The position numbers and the translations under genes are program-made. Source: Bacillota bacterium (GTDB lineage: Bacteria; Bacillota; Clostridia; Oscillospirales; Acutalibacteraceae). From it: a stretch of DNA of 64,000 bases. The stretch lies in the NCBI GenBank assembly GCA_023412715.1, contig JAEZCC010000042.1:73340-137339 (forward strand). Reading direction: 5' to 3'. Below the pieces are notes generated by a model. That model ran no database searches. It was not told where the DNA came from and worked only from the letters and a program-made list of their open reading frames with translations. How positions within the stretch are numbered: the stretch's first letter is position 1; each line of letters begins with the position of its first letter. Shown here piece after piece: positions 42,618 to 51,017 of the stretch.

Positions 42618-44384
42618 TTGCTGAAAGAAGCGGTTTTACATATACCGGATTCCTGCTATGCTTTCGCGACCGATGAAAACCATGTCACCTTCCGCCTGAG
42701 GACGAAACGGGACGATCTCAGAAAATGTTCCCTCTGCTACGGCGACCGGGTCAGCCGGACAGAGCCCCCCCCGGCGCGGACGGTCCCCATGGAAAAAGCG
42801 GGCTCCGACGAACTGTTCGATTATTACGAGTGCAGGCTTTCGGGCTGCTGCCCGCGGCTGTTTTACTATTTTATCCTGGAGGACGAAGCCGGGGGCGCGT
42901 ATTACTATTATGCGGATGAATTCCATGAGGACGCCCGGTGCGACAGGACGGAGTATTACCAGTTCGCCTATGTCCGGCGGGAAGACGTCGCCAGCGTCCC
43001 GGACTGGGCGGCCTCCGCAGTGATTTATCAGATCTTCCCCGACAGCTTCGCAACCGCGAAGCGCGGCATCAGCGGAAAAAGCGCGCGGAAGCCTGACCGT
43101 TCCGGAGTGCCCTGCGCCTCCCGCAGCGGCGGGACGCTGCAGGGGATTCTGGAAAACCTCGACTATCTGGCCGACCTCGGAATCAACTGCCTGTATCTGA
43201 ACCCCGTTTTCGCCGCTTCCTCCTACCACAAATACGACACCGCCGACTATTTTTCGGTCGACCCCTGCTTCGGCACGGAAGACGACCTGAGGCGCCTGGT
43301 GTCGGAGTGCCATAAAAACGGCATCCGCGTCATTCTGGACGGCGTGTTCAACCACTGCGGCTCCGGCTTTTTCGCCTTTCAGGACGTGCTGAAAAACGGA
43401 CGGGCCTCCCGCTACGCGGACTGGTTCTACCGCCTCGAATTCCCGGTGCGCCGCGGGTTCCCGGCAAGCTACGAGACCTTCGCCTACGTGAGCGAGATGC
43501 CGAAGCTCAACACCGGCAACAAAGAGGTCGCGGAGTACCTCTGCAATGTGGGCACTTACTGGATCCGGAAGGCCGATATCGACGGCTGGCGGCTGGACGT
43601 CGCGAACGAAATCGACCACGGGTTCTGGCGCAGGTTCCGCGAGGCCGTCAAGTCGGTCAAGCCCGACGCGCTTCTGATTGGGGAAATCTGGGAGGACGCG
43701 TCGCCCTGGCTTCAGGGGGACCAGCTGGACTCCACCATGAATTACCGCTTCGCCGGTCTGTGCAGGGACTTCTTCGCCGCGCGCAGCCTGTCGGCCGACC
43801 AGTTCGACCGGCGGCTTCACGCGATGGTGCTGCGCTATAGAACGCCGATGGCGTACGCCCAGATGAATCTGCTTGACAGCCACGACGTGCCCCGGTTCCT
43901 GTCGAGGTGCGGCGGGGACGTCGGGAGGCTGGAGCTGGCTCTTTTCTTTCTGATGACCTTCGTCGGCGTGCCCTCCGTCTTTTACGGGGACGAGGCCGGC
44001 CTGCAGGGGCGCTCGGAGGAGGAATACCGCAGGCCGATGCCGTGGGGGGACCGGCCGGAGCAGGGTGCGCTGTTCCGCTTCCTGAAAGGGATGATTGCCC
44101 TGCGCAGACGGCATGAGGCGCTGGTACGCGGCGGCTTCCGGACCGTGGCGGTGGAAGGGACCGGCCTGTACGTATTTTCCCGCTCGACGGAGCGGGAAGG
44201 GCTGCTGGTGGTGCTGAACAACAGCGGCGCGGAAAGGACGCTGGCCGTCCCGTTCCCCGTGTCGGGCCCAATCGGCGGGACGTCGGGCGGCGCGGAGGCC
44301 GGGCGGCGCTTTGAAGCGGGCGAGGCGCTTGCCGTCGGCGCAATGGGAGGCGAAGTCTTCGAGATTTTATCGCCCGCAGGGTAG
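42618..44384 (+). CDS. GH13 alpha-amylase family enzyme (neopullulanase/cyclomaltodextrinase-like)
   Basis: A 588-residue cytoplasmic enzyme. An N-terminal beta-sandwich (about 1-125, CBM34-like) precedes the barrel, which is the layout of maltogenic amylase/neopullulanase. Conserved regions are DGVFNHCG, GWRLDVANEID with the nucleophile Asp, LIGEIWED with the acid Glu, and LDSHDVPRF with the third Asp. The family linker AVIYQIFPDSFA is present. It should cleave maltodextrins or cyclodextrins delivered by the upstream importer. The start is TTG 42618 behind AAAGGGG. A terminator follows directly. Confidence 0.92.
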   Translation: MLKEAVLHIPDSCYAFATDENHVTFRLRTKRDDLRKCSLCYGDRVSRTEPPPARTVPMEKAGSDELFDYYECRLSGCCPRLFYYFILEDEAGGAYYYYADEFHEDARCDRTEYYQFAYVRREDVASVPDWAASAVIYQIFPDSFATAKRGISGKSARKPDRSGVPCASRSGGTLQGILENLDYLADLGINCLYLNPVFAASSYHKYDTADYFSVDPCFGTEDDLRRLVSECHKNGIRVILDGVFNHCGSGFFAFQDVLKNGRASRYADWFYRLEFPVRRGFPASYETFAYVSEMPKLNTGNKEVAEYLCNVGTYWIRKADIDGWRLDVANEIDHGFWRRFREAVKSVKPDALLIGEIWEDASPWLQGDQLDSTMNYRFAGLCRDFFAARSLSADQFDRRLHAMVLRYRTPMAYAQMNLLDSHDVPRFLSRCGGDVGRLELALFFLMTFVGVPSVFYGDEAGLQGRSEEEYRRPMPWGDRPEQGALFRFLKGMIALRRRHEALVRGGFRTVAVEGTGLYVFSRSTEREGLLVVLNNSGAERTLAVPFPVSGPIGGTSGGAEAGRRFEAGEALAVGAMGGEVFEILSPAG

Positions 44385-44426
44385 AAAAGGCCCCGGGACG
44401 CAGATGCCTGCGTCCCGGGGCCTTTT
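44385..44426. terminator. Bidirectional terminator between convergent operons
   Basis: A perfect 19-bp stem, running from AAAAGGCCCC at 44385 to the complementary GGGGCCTTTT ending at 44426, has an ATGC loop and A4/T4 flanks. It serves the GH13 operon and the minus-strand hydantoinase operon. Confidence 0.92.
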
Positions 44427-44455
44427 GCGGGGCCCGACACTTTTTGCCGGCTCCC

Positions 44456-45004
44456 TTACAGCTTCATGCTGGTCCGCAGCCCGGCGAGAATGTCTTCGCC
44501 AGCTTCCGCAGGGATTTTTTTGCTCGCGAAGCGGACAAACTCGCGGTAAGCCGAAGCCGCGCCGCCCACGGCGAACCCCTCGCCCTCCCGGTCGAGAAGG
44601 GTCAGCCGTCTGGACTGCGTGAGCTTGATTTTGTCAATCTCGCCCCAGCGGAGGCTTTTTTCCCGCCCGAGGATCGAAACATAGACCACCCGGTCCTCAA
44701 AGACAATGACCACTTTCACAAAAGAATACAGAAACGCCGCGGCGCCGAATGCCGTCGACGCCAGAAGAAAAATGCAGGCGTTGACCTGGCCCGTGTACGA
44801 GCTTGCCACGCGTTCCGGCTGCGTCAGCAGAAAATACAGCACGATTCCGGCTTCCACAAAAAGAGCGACGCCGAGCGCCGCGGTGATCCGCGGCTCATAA
44901 ATCCGGAGGAGTTCTCCCTCCCGCCGCGGCGTGCGCCTTGTAAACAGCAGAAACAGGGCCGCAATCAGAATCGCCAGCATCAGCCCGGCCGTTGCAATCA
45001 GCAT
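44456..45004 (-). CDS. Membrane protein with PH-like C-terminal domain, unknown role
   Basis: A 182-residue protein. Three hydrophobic helices (residues 1-22, about 40-62 and about 70-93) are followed by a soluble beta-rich domain, VKVVIVFEDRVVYVSILG then SLRWGEIDKIKL, the usual look of bacterial PH-like domains in small membrane proteins. It is the last gene of the minus-strand operon and overlaps the HExxH gene by seven bases. The start is ATG 45004 behind GGGAGAGG; the longer frame overlaps the neighbour and is rejected. Function unknown. Confidence 0.72.
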   Translation of the reverse strand: MLIATAGLMLAILIAALFLLFTRRTPRREGELLRIYEPRITAALGVALFVEAGIVLYFLLTQPERVASSYTGQVNACIFLLASTAFGAAAFLYSFVKVVIVFEDRVVYVSILGREKSLRWGEIDKIKLTQSRRLTLLDREGEGFAVGGAASAYREFVRFASKKIPAEAGEDILAGLRTSMKL

Positions 45005-45663
45005 CGTTTTTCCTCTCCCATCCGTGCGAGCCGCACAATCCCTTCGTAAAGCTCTTTCGACATGCGCTTGTTGCGCGTGTAAAGCAGAAGGACGTCGAAC
45101 ACATAAGGGGAATACGGCAGGCCCAGAAGCCGCCCGGTGAAGGCCATCGCCCCGATTTCCTGAAGGGCGACGACTCTGGACCAGCTCTGGAACCTTCCTA
45201 TTTTCCACAGGCGGAGAAGCTTGCGCCCGGTGTAGACGCCCGGCCGCGCGTATTCCAGGTAATGGTAAAGCTCGTGCGCAAGCAGAACGTCTTCCACGCG
45301 GACGTCCCCCAGAATATCCTCCAGCCCCTGCTCCGCAATCAGCGCCTGGGCGGATTCAATTGTTTTCTGGTACACCGTGATGCGGTCCGGCTCCGTGAAG
45401 CACGCGAACATGGTGCCGTCCTCGGCTTCCTCCGCGTGCTCTACCGTGACGCCGCAGCTTTCGGCGTACGCCTCCGGCCGGACGTCCGGCACCTCGCTTA
45501 GAATGCCGTCGGCCAGCTTTTCCCCGCAGAGATGGGCGTCGCGGAGAAATTCCCGCTTCTGCTCCGGCGTGATTTTCCCAATCAGGGGTTCCCGGCACAT
45601 TGCATAGGAATCCCAGAACGCGTCGCCCAGCCGGAGCAGATCCGCCATCATCGGCCGAATCAT
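44998..45663 (-). CDS. Putative HExxH metallopeptidase-like protein
   Basis: A 221-residue soluble protein with a zinc-peptidase motif, LLAHELYHYLEYARPG (His130, Glu131, His134), in its centre. The residues around resemble ImmA/IrrE-like or other small gluzincin folds, but I do not recognise the family and the third ligand is uncertain. It overlaps the end of the hydantoinase-family gene as ATGA, so it is translated with it. A role in processing or in ligand handling linked to that protein is possible but unproven. The longer reading upstream is a shadow of the hydantoinase gene. Confidence 0.72.
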   Translation of the reverse strand: MIRPMMADLLRLGDAFWDSYAMCREPLIGKITPEQKREFLRDAHLCGEKLADGILSEVPDVRPEAYAESCGVTVEHAEEAEDGTMFACFTEPDRITVYQKTIESAQALIAEQGLEDILGDVRVEDVLLAHELYHYLEYARPGVYTGRKLLRLWKIGRFQSWSRVVALQEIGAMAFTGRLLGLPYSPYVFDVLLLYTRNKRMSKELYEGIVRLARMGEEKRC

Positions 45664-47792
45664 AGTTCCGTCTTCGCCCCGATGATCAGGACCTCTTCCT
45701 CCGGCTCTGCGTCCATGAACTCCGTGCTCATAATGACTTTCAGCTGTTCCAGGCTGAGGGTGTTGGCATAGTCCAGCACCTTGCCCCCGATGCAGAGGTA
45801 CAGGTCCGGCGTGCGCTCCATCTCCGCCCGGTAGGTCAGCATCTTTTTCCACATCTGCTCGGTCTGGGCTTCCCAGTCGGCAGCCTTGCATTTCACGGCG
45901 TCGCCGTCGCCGCGCTGAATCTTGACGAAACCTTTTTTGTCGAGCAGGCGGATCTGCTGTTTGCCGTCCTTCGTCCCGGCGAAGATGTAGAACAGGTCGC
46001 TGCTGGTCAGCAGGGAAACGTCGCTTTCCGGCAGGCCCATGGATTTTGCGGCGATCTCCTTCAGCTCTTCCGGGCTGCAGCTTTTCAGCAGGTCGGTGGT
46101 CTTGACCTCGGTGGAGCCCAGGGCGATGGCCCTGACCTTTGAGGACTGGGCGTCGATTTCAATCTGCACCTCGACGCTGTCGGGCACGGCGCCGCTCTTA
46201 ATGGCGAGGCGCGCGGCCTCTTTTTTGATGGCGGCGATGTCGCTCTGCGTCGGGCTCGGGATGACGCGCTCCACCACGTCGCGGATCATGGCGAGCGCCA
46301 CGCCGATGGAAGAGATGATCTCGGCGTTTTCCGGGATCTGGTATTTCAGGTGCATCAGGTCGGCGGTGAAGGTCAGCAGGGTGCCCGCGCCTCCGCCCGC
46401 GCCCACGAGGGTGACCTGATCCCTTTCGAGCTTGTACTTTTCAATCAGGTCTTCCACGACGGGGACGATTTTTTCGCAGGATTTCTGCAGGATGGCGCGC
46501 GCCGTGTCCTCGACGGACATGCCGACCTCGTCGGCCAGCAGCTTCATCCCCGCGTAGGCGGCGTCGTATTTGGCGTTCGCCAGCGCGTAGTCGCCCGGCT
46601 TCAGGATTTTGAGGACGACGGCGGCGCACGTATTGGTGACCGTCGTGCTTTCGCCGTTGTTCAGCTTGATTGCGATGTAGTCGTCCGGGTCGTTCTCGCG
46701 CGGCCTGATGTAGTAGAGCTTCGCGCCCTCGAAAAGCTTCGGGTCGTGGTAGCAGGAGTATTCCATGTGGGCGATGTGCGCGCTGCGCGGGCCGACGTCG
46801 ACGATGCCGCCCTTTCTCGCGCGCACCATGCTGCCGCCCGCGACGCCCAGCACCCGCACATCGAGCGAGTTCACGTAGGTCTGGTGCCCGCCGATGATGG
46901 AGTAATCCACAGCCGGGCGGCCGTTCTTGATGACGCCGATGTTGGTGGACGTGCCGCCGACCTCAAAATAGATGCCGTTGGACGCGCGCAGGTACATCAG
47001 CGCGCCCACGACGCTGGCGGCCGGGCCGGAGAGCATGGTGAGGATGGGGCGCTTCTTCATCTCGCCGACTTCCATGACGCCGCCGTCGCCGCGCATGATC
47101 ATCAGCGGGACGTTGACCCCGGTGGAGCGGACGCTCCGCTCGGTGCTGTTGGCCGTGTCGAGCATTTTTGGCAGGATGCTGGCGTTGATGGCGGCGGTCC
47201 GGGTCCTTGTGGTCAGGCCGTACAGCTTCGTGATGTCGGAAGCGACGGTGCAGGGGATGTCCTGCCGCTCGGCTTCTTCCGCAATCTGCTGCTCTTCCGT
47301 CACGTCGTCCACGCCGAAGGCCTTGCTGGCCACAATCACCTTTGCCCCTTTGTCGGCCAGCCCCTTGACGGCGGCGCGGACGTTTTCTTCGGACATGTCC
47401 TTGATTTTCAGGTAGGTAGGCTCAATCTCAATGAATTTGCCCGTGCCGAGATCAATATTGTCGATGGCGGTCTGCTTTTTGGTCAGCAGGCCCTCCAGGC
47501 CGCCTTTCCCGATGCCGACGATGCCGACCTTGGCGACGTCGCCTTCCAGCAGTGCGTTGGTTGCCTGGGTGGTGCTGTGGGCGATGAAGATGACGTCGTC
47601 GGGTGAGATGTTGTTCTGGGTCAGGCAGTTTCTGAAGCACTCGATGACCCCCGCCGCCACGCCCATTTTATCGTCATGGGTCGTCATTACGACGCTCTGC
47701 CCCACAATCTCGTGTGTTGCATTGTCGATTGCGACTGCTTTCGTGTGGGTACCGCCGACATCAATGCCGACTCTAATTTCTCTGTTTGACAT
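45660..47792 (-). CDS. Hydantoinase/oxoprolinase-family protein (HyuA-like)
   Basis: A 710-residue ATP-dependent amidohydrolase-type protein. The N-terminal ASKHA nucleotide-binding part opens with REIRVGIDVGGTHTKAVAIDN, followed by HSTTQATNALLEGDV, and the central hydantoinase domain has MLSGPAASVVGALMYLRAS and IYFEVGGTSTNIGVI. The tail contains VTLVGAGGGAGTLL. HyuA-like proteins usually work with a HyuB subunit, which is absent here. Instead a permease lies upstream and two unknown genes overlap or follow. The substrate may be a hydantoin, oxoproline-like lactam or carboxylated ketone. The shared operator links it with an aldolase and kinase operon. ATG with GGAGG. Confidence 0.85.
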   Translation of the reverse strand: MSNREIRVGIDVGGTHTKAVAIDNATHEIVGQSVVMTTHDDKMGVAAGVIECFRNCLTQNNISPDDVIFIAHSTTQATNALLEGDVAKVGIVGIGKGGLEGLLTKKQTAIDNIDLGTGKFIEIEPTYLKIKDMSEENVRAAVKGLADKGAKVIVASKAFGVDDVTEEQQIAEEAERQDIPCTVASDITKLYGLTTRTRTAAINASILPKMLDTANSTERSVRSTGVNVPLMIMRGDGGVMEVGEMKKRPILTMLSGPAASVVGALMYLRASNGIYFEVGGTSTNIGVIKNGRPAVDYSIIGGHQTYVNSLDVRVLGVAGGSMVRARKGGIVDVGPRSAHIAHMEYSCYHDPKLFEGAKLYYIRPRENDPDDYIAIKLNNGESTTVTNTCAAVVLKILKPGDYALANAKYDAAYAGMKLLADEVGMSVEDTARAILQKSCEKIVPVVEDLIEKYKLERDQVTLVGAGGGAGTLLTFTADLMHLKYQIPENAEIISSIGVALAMIRDVVERVIPSPTQSDIAAIKKEAARLAIKSGAVPDSVEVQIEIDAQSSKVRAIALGSTEVKTTDLLKSCSPEELKEIAAKSMGLPESDVSLLTSSDLFYIFAGTKDGKQQIRLLDKKGFVKIQRGDGDAVKCKAADWEAQTEQMWKKMLTYRAEMERTPDLYLCIGGKVLDYANTLSLEQLKVIMSTEFMDAEPEEEVLIIGAKTEL

Positions 47793-47860
47793 CGATAATC
47801 CTCCAAATGTGTTTCCAGTGGTTTTGCGACAATATCGGTTTCTGCGGGCTCCGGCTCAAA

Positions 47861-47900
47861 ACGCAGGCGGCCGCGCCGGACGCGGCACGGCTGCCTGCGT
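47861..47900 (-). other. Intergenic hairpin between permease and hydantoinase genes
   Basis: ACGCAGGC (47861-47868) pairs with GCCTGCGT (47893-47900), with further GC pairing inside. On the minus strand it ends in GCGTTTTGAG, so partial termination between the two genes is possible. Confidence 0.6.
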
Positions 47901-47921
47901 GTCGGAATCAGCCGGGGCAGG

Positions 47922-49238
47922 TCAGGCTGCGAAAATGAAGTAGGCCACGATTTCCATAATGAACGCGGGAATCAACGCATAGGCAAGCACCTGGCGCAGA
48001 TAATCCTTGACGGTGGTCTTCGTGTAGCCGATTGCCCACAGGCACCAGGACTGCGTCGGGCAGATGGAACCGTTCACCGTGGTGCTGGGCACGAGGAACA
48101 GCGGGAACAGGATGGACGCCGGGTATACGTTCATGGCCTGGAACATGGCGAGCGTCGCGGCGCCTGCGCCCCAAAGGGTGAGAGGCCCGCGGAACAGGGC
48201 CAGAATGGCCAGAATGCCGAAGACCAGGAACAGGAAGAACAGGTTCTGCGGCATAATCGGCTTGAGGATGGGCGCGAGCAGCGGCGCGCAGACCTTGGCC
48301 GAGCGCAGGAACATCTGCAGGAAGAACAGGAAGGCAAACACAAGGCCGATGTCCGCCACGCCGTCATGGAAGGTCTTCTGCACCAGCTCGCCGAGGCGGT
48401 TCCAGTTCCTGAGGTTGCCCGTGAAGAGCAGGGCCCACAGAACGGCGAACAGAATGGCGGTGATAGGCTGGAACTTGAAGAAAATGGCCATGACGACCGG
48501 CAGGACCGGCGTCAGCATTGCGAGGCCGTTGACGTTTTTCGTCTCGGTCGGCGCAGCCGGCGCGGCCCACGCGTGAGAAGGCTTTTTCTTTCTCAGGCTC
48601 AGGGAAATCATCAGGCAGGTGAAGACCATCTGCAGCGCAAAGCAGATGGTGGCGAAAATCTGGTACTTCGTGTCGTAGGGGAAGTCCGGGATCAGCGCGG
48701 CGACCTGCTTGAACCAGCCCATGTTGAAGTAAAGGCCCGCGCCGACGGACATGAGGAACGACGCCGTAGCAAGCGGCTTCGGGATCCCGAGGGAAAGAAG
48801 AATCGGGAATACGATGACGCCGATGGCGACGACCGCGCCGGCGCCGTAAGCCGAGGTGAAAATCAGCGACGTGACGATGCTGAGAAGGATGCAGGTGATG
48901 ACCGGGCGGTCGCCGCCCAGCTCGACCGACTTGCGGATGACCGTGCTGGCAATGCCCGTCTCAACCAGAACGCGCCCGAACCAGCTGCCGAAAATAATGA
49001 TGACGGCCGTGGTTCCCCAAAGCTCCGGCCCTTGCTCGAAAATGCCGTTATTGATATCGATTGCGTTCTTGGCCGTGGTGGTCCAGGTGGTCAGGCCGGC
49101 AATGCACCCGAGCCCGGCCCACAGAATCGCCATTACAAAAAAGCCGAGCATCAGGTTGCCGCCCTTGGCCGCGTAAATGGCAAAAGCAACGTAAGAAAGC
49201 AGAAGAATGACCCCGATCACTGTTCCTAGTGTTCCCAT
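47922..49238 (-). CDS. Multi-helix anion/organic-acid permease (ion-transporter superfamily)
   Basis: A 438-residue membrane protein with about eleven or twelve helices starting at GTVIGVILLLSYVAFAIYAAKGG. The halves look like the inverted repeats of GntP/CitMHS-type carriers: SAYGAGAVVAIGVIVFPILL in the first and GPLTLWGAGAATLAMFQAM in the second. I do not recognise the exact family. Being upstream of the hydantoinase-family gene and behind an operator, it probably imports the compound that protein acts on, perhaps an organic or amino acid derivative. The start is ATG 49238 behind GGAGG. Confidence 0.75.
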   Translation of the reverse strand: MGTLGTVIGVILLLSYVAFAIYAAKGGNLMLGFFVMAILWAGLGCIAGLTTWTTTAKNAIDINNGIFEQGPELWGTTAVIIIFGSWFGRVLVETGIASTVIRKSVELGGDRPVITCILLSIVTSLIFTSAYGAGAVVAIGVIVFPILLSLGIPKPLATASFLMSVGAGLYFNMGWFKQVAALIPDFPYDTKYQIFATICFALQMVFTCLMISLSLRKKKPSHAWAAPAAPTETKNVNGLAMLTPVLPVVMAIFFKFQPITAILFAVLWALLFTGNLRNWNRLGELVQKTFHDGVADIGLVFAFLFFLQMFLRSAKVCAPLLAPILKPIMPQNLFFLFLVFGILAILALFRGPLTLWGAGAATLAMFQAMNVYPASILFPLFLVPSTTVNGSICPTQSWCLWAIGYTKTTVKDYLRQVLAYALIPAFIMEIVAYFIFAA

Positions 49239-49337
49239 CAAACCAACCTCCAAATCATTTCGTATGGATTTTGCGGACTTTCCGTTAAAATGAGTGTCTC
49301 CATCACCCGCTTTGTCTATCCCCTCCCGTTCAAATAC

Positions 49338-49355
49338 TTGTGTACCGGTAAACAA
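49338..49355. promoter_or_regulatory. LacI-family operator before the permease/hydantoinase operon
   Basis: TTGTGTACCGGTAAACAA is palindromic except for one pair. Related sites occur at 49733-49742 (half) and 50895-50912. Confidence 0.75.
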
Positions 49356-49690
49356 ATTCTGCAGAATTTATGTCTATGGATTGTAATCATGTAAAAACCA
49401 CCCCACATCGGCTTGCTATGCCATGTTCCGAGTGCTATGTTAACAATAATGAATAAAAATATATAATTGATTTGTTCAAATTTAGTCCGTTTGATTTTAT
49501 TATAGCATCCGTTCATAAAAAATCCATACTTTCCGACAAATTAATTGCTTTTCATCACAAAGCACGAATTATTGCCGGACTATTTGTTGCATTTACGAGA
49601 AAGACCATCAAAATATATAATTTACAACAAATACATTTATTAAATAGTCATAATTTATAGGAAATATCGCAATAAGACAGGGCCTTTCTC

Positions 49691-49719
49691 TTGACTTTGC
49701 TTTGTGGAGAATCTATAAT
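49691..49719 (+). promoter_or_regulatory. Sigma-A-type promoter of the LacI gene
   Basis: TTGACT (49691-49696) and TATAAT (49714-49719) with a 17-base spacer. The half operator TTGTTTACCG at 49733-49742 lies just downstream of the expected transcription start. Confidence 0.82.
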
Positions 49720-49789
49720 AAAGCCACAATGTTTGTTTACCGTTTTCCTTTCTCTGAAGTCTGAAATTGAGAAATGAGTGTTTTACGCG

Positions 49790-50845
49790 ATGCTTCCTCC
49801 GAACAAGAAATTTACCATCAGCGACATCGCCGAAAGCGCCGGCGTGTCGAAAACGACCGTTTCCCGCTATATCAACGGAAAATACGAGTATATGTCGGAG
49901 GAGACCCGCAGGCGGATCGAGTCCATCATTCAGGTCGCAAACTTTCAGCCCAACAATCTGGCCCGCAGCCTGAAGTCGCAGAAAAGCCGCCTGATCGGCC
50001 TGGTCGTGGCCGATATCGAAAGCCCGTTCTCGTCTTCCATCATCAAGAGCGCGGGGGATAACCTGCGCGCCGCCGGGTACAATGTGATTATCATCAACAG
50101 CGACAACAGCGACGAGAAAGAGCAGGAATACATCAAATCGCTTGTTTCGCAGAGGGTCGACGGCCTGCTGGTGAACACCACGACGCGGTACAACCCGTTT
50201 CTGATAGATCTTGCGAACAAGGGGATGCCCATTGTTCTGATCGACCGCTTCGTCATGGACTATAATTTCGACATCGCCTATATCGACTGTAAAAAATCGA
50301 TGCACGACGCCCTTTCCCATCTGGACGAGCAGGGGTACGGGAAAAAGTTTCTGTTTGTTCAGCCTTACGACAAGATTTCGCCGCGCCTTCTGCGGCGCGA
50401 ATCGTTTCTGGAATATCTCAGGCGGCAGAACGTCCCTTCGCCGGAACGGCGCGCTTTTGTCGTTGATCTGGACGACGGCGGGTCGGTGTCCGCGGCCCTG
50501 CGCACGGTTCTGGCGGAAAGCGCCGGCGACGCGGCCCCCCCGGCCGTCGTAACAACGAACGGGGTCACGCTGCTTCACGCTTTGAACGCGGTGCACGCCA
50601 TGGCCCTTCAGGTCCCGCAGCAGATTGGCATCTGCGGGTACGACGACTGGGGCTGGGCGACCAACATGGGCTGGGCCTCCATGATCGATCCCGGCATCAC
50701 CACTCTGGCGTCGCAGTCGCACGCCCTGGGCGTCCTTGCGGGCAATATGCTGCTGGAGCGGATGAAGGACCCGAACCTGCCGAAGCGAAAAGAGATCGTT
50801 CCGGCGCAGCTGGTCGTCCGGGGCTCTACAAGGCTGAAAAAATAA
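49790..50845 (+). CDS. LacI-family regulator of the hydantoinase and aldolase operons
   Basis: A 351-residue repressor from ATG 49790 (355 from the alternative GTG 49778; neither has a strong ribosome site). The helix-turn-helix reads FTISDIAESAGVSKTTVSRYINGK and the hinge helix region is NNLARSLKSQKSRLIGLVV. The effector domain ends in the usual LVVRGSTR. Subfamily features resemble KdgR-type regulators of hexuronate or ketogluconate genes. Its probable operator TTGT-TACCGGTA-ACAA lies before its own gene, the permease operon and the aldolase operon, so it should control all three. Confidence 0.9.
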   Translation: MLPPNKKFTISDIAESAGVSKTTVSRYINGKYEYMSEETRRRIESIIQVANFQPNNLARSLKSQKSRLIGLVVADIESPFSSSIIKSAGDNLRAAGYNVIIINSDNSDEKEQEYIKSLVSQRVDGLLVNTTTRYNPFLIDLANKGMPIVLIDRFVMDYNFDIAYIDCKKSMHDALSHLDEQGYGKKFLFVQPYDKISPRLLRRESFLEYLRRQNVPSPERRAFVVDLDDGGSVSAALRTVLAESAGDAAPPAVVTTNGVTLLHALNAVHAMALQVPQQIGICGYDDWGWATNMGWASMIDPGITTLASQSHALGVLAGNMLLERMKDPNLPKRKEIVPAQLVVRGSTRLKK

Positions 50846-50858
50846 AAAACGAGTCTGC

Positions 50859-50884
50859 AGGCCCCGCAATCGGCGGGGCTTTCT
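50859..50884 (+). terminator. Terminator of the LacI gene
   Basis: GCCCCGC (50861-50867) pairs with GCGGGGC (50873-50879), followed by TTTCT. Confidence 0.65.
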
Positions 50885-50894
50885 AAAAAAAGCT

Positions 50895-50912
50895 ATGTGT
50901 ACCGGTTGCTAA
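50895..50912. promoter_or_regulatory. Candidate operator before the aldolase/kinase operon
   Basis: ATGTGTACCGGTTGCTAA shares 13 of 18 bases with the operator at 49338-49355, including an unbroken TGTGTACCGGT. It is about 105 bases before the first gene. Confidence 0.6.
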
Positions 50913-51017
50913 AGGCAAGATTTTTTTCGGCGCCTCCTCCGCTGAATCGAAAGCGCGGCACGGCCGCCGGATGGAAGCGCCCCCGAAGCGGAAAGATAAC
51001 ACCGAAGAAGGAAGAAA

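Larger units (their letters stand above)
49239..49789. other. Divergent regulatory region between permease and LacI genes
   Basis: This very AT-rich 551-bp gap has no gene. It holds the palindromic operator at 49338-49355 on the permease side and a consensus promoter plus half operator on the lacI side (49691-49742). The middle (49420-49680) shows only AT-rich sequence. Confidence 0.65.

Noticed and set aside
46350..47606. Open frame of 418 codons on the plus strand within the hydantoinase-family gene
   Set aside because: It is a shadow of the minus-strand gene, with no ribosome site and a composition typical of antisense reading.
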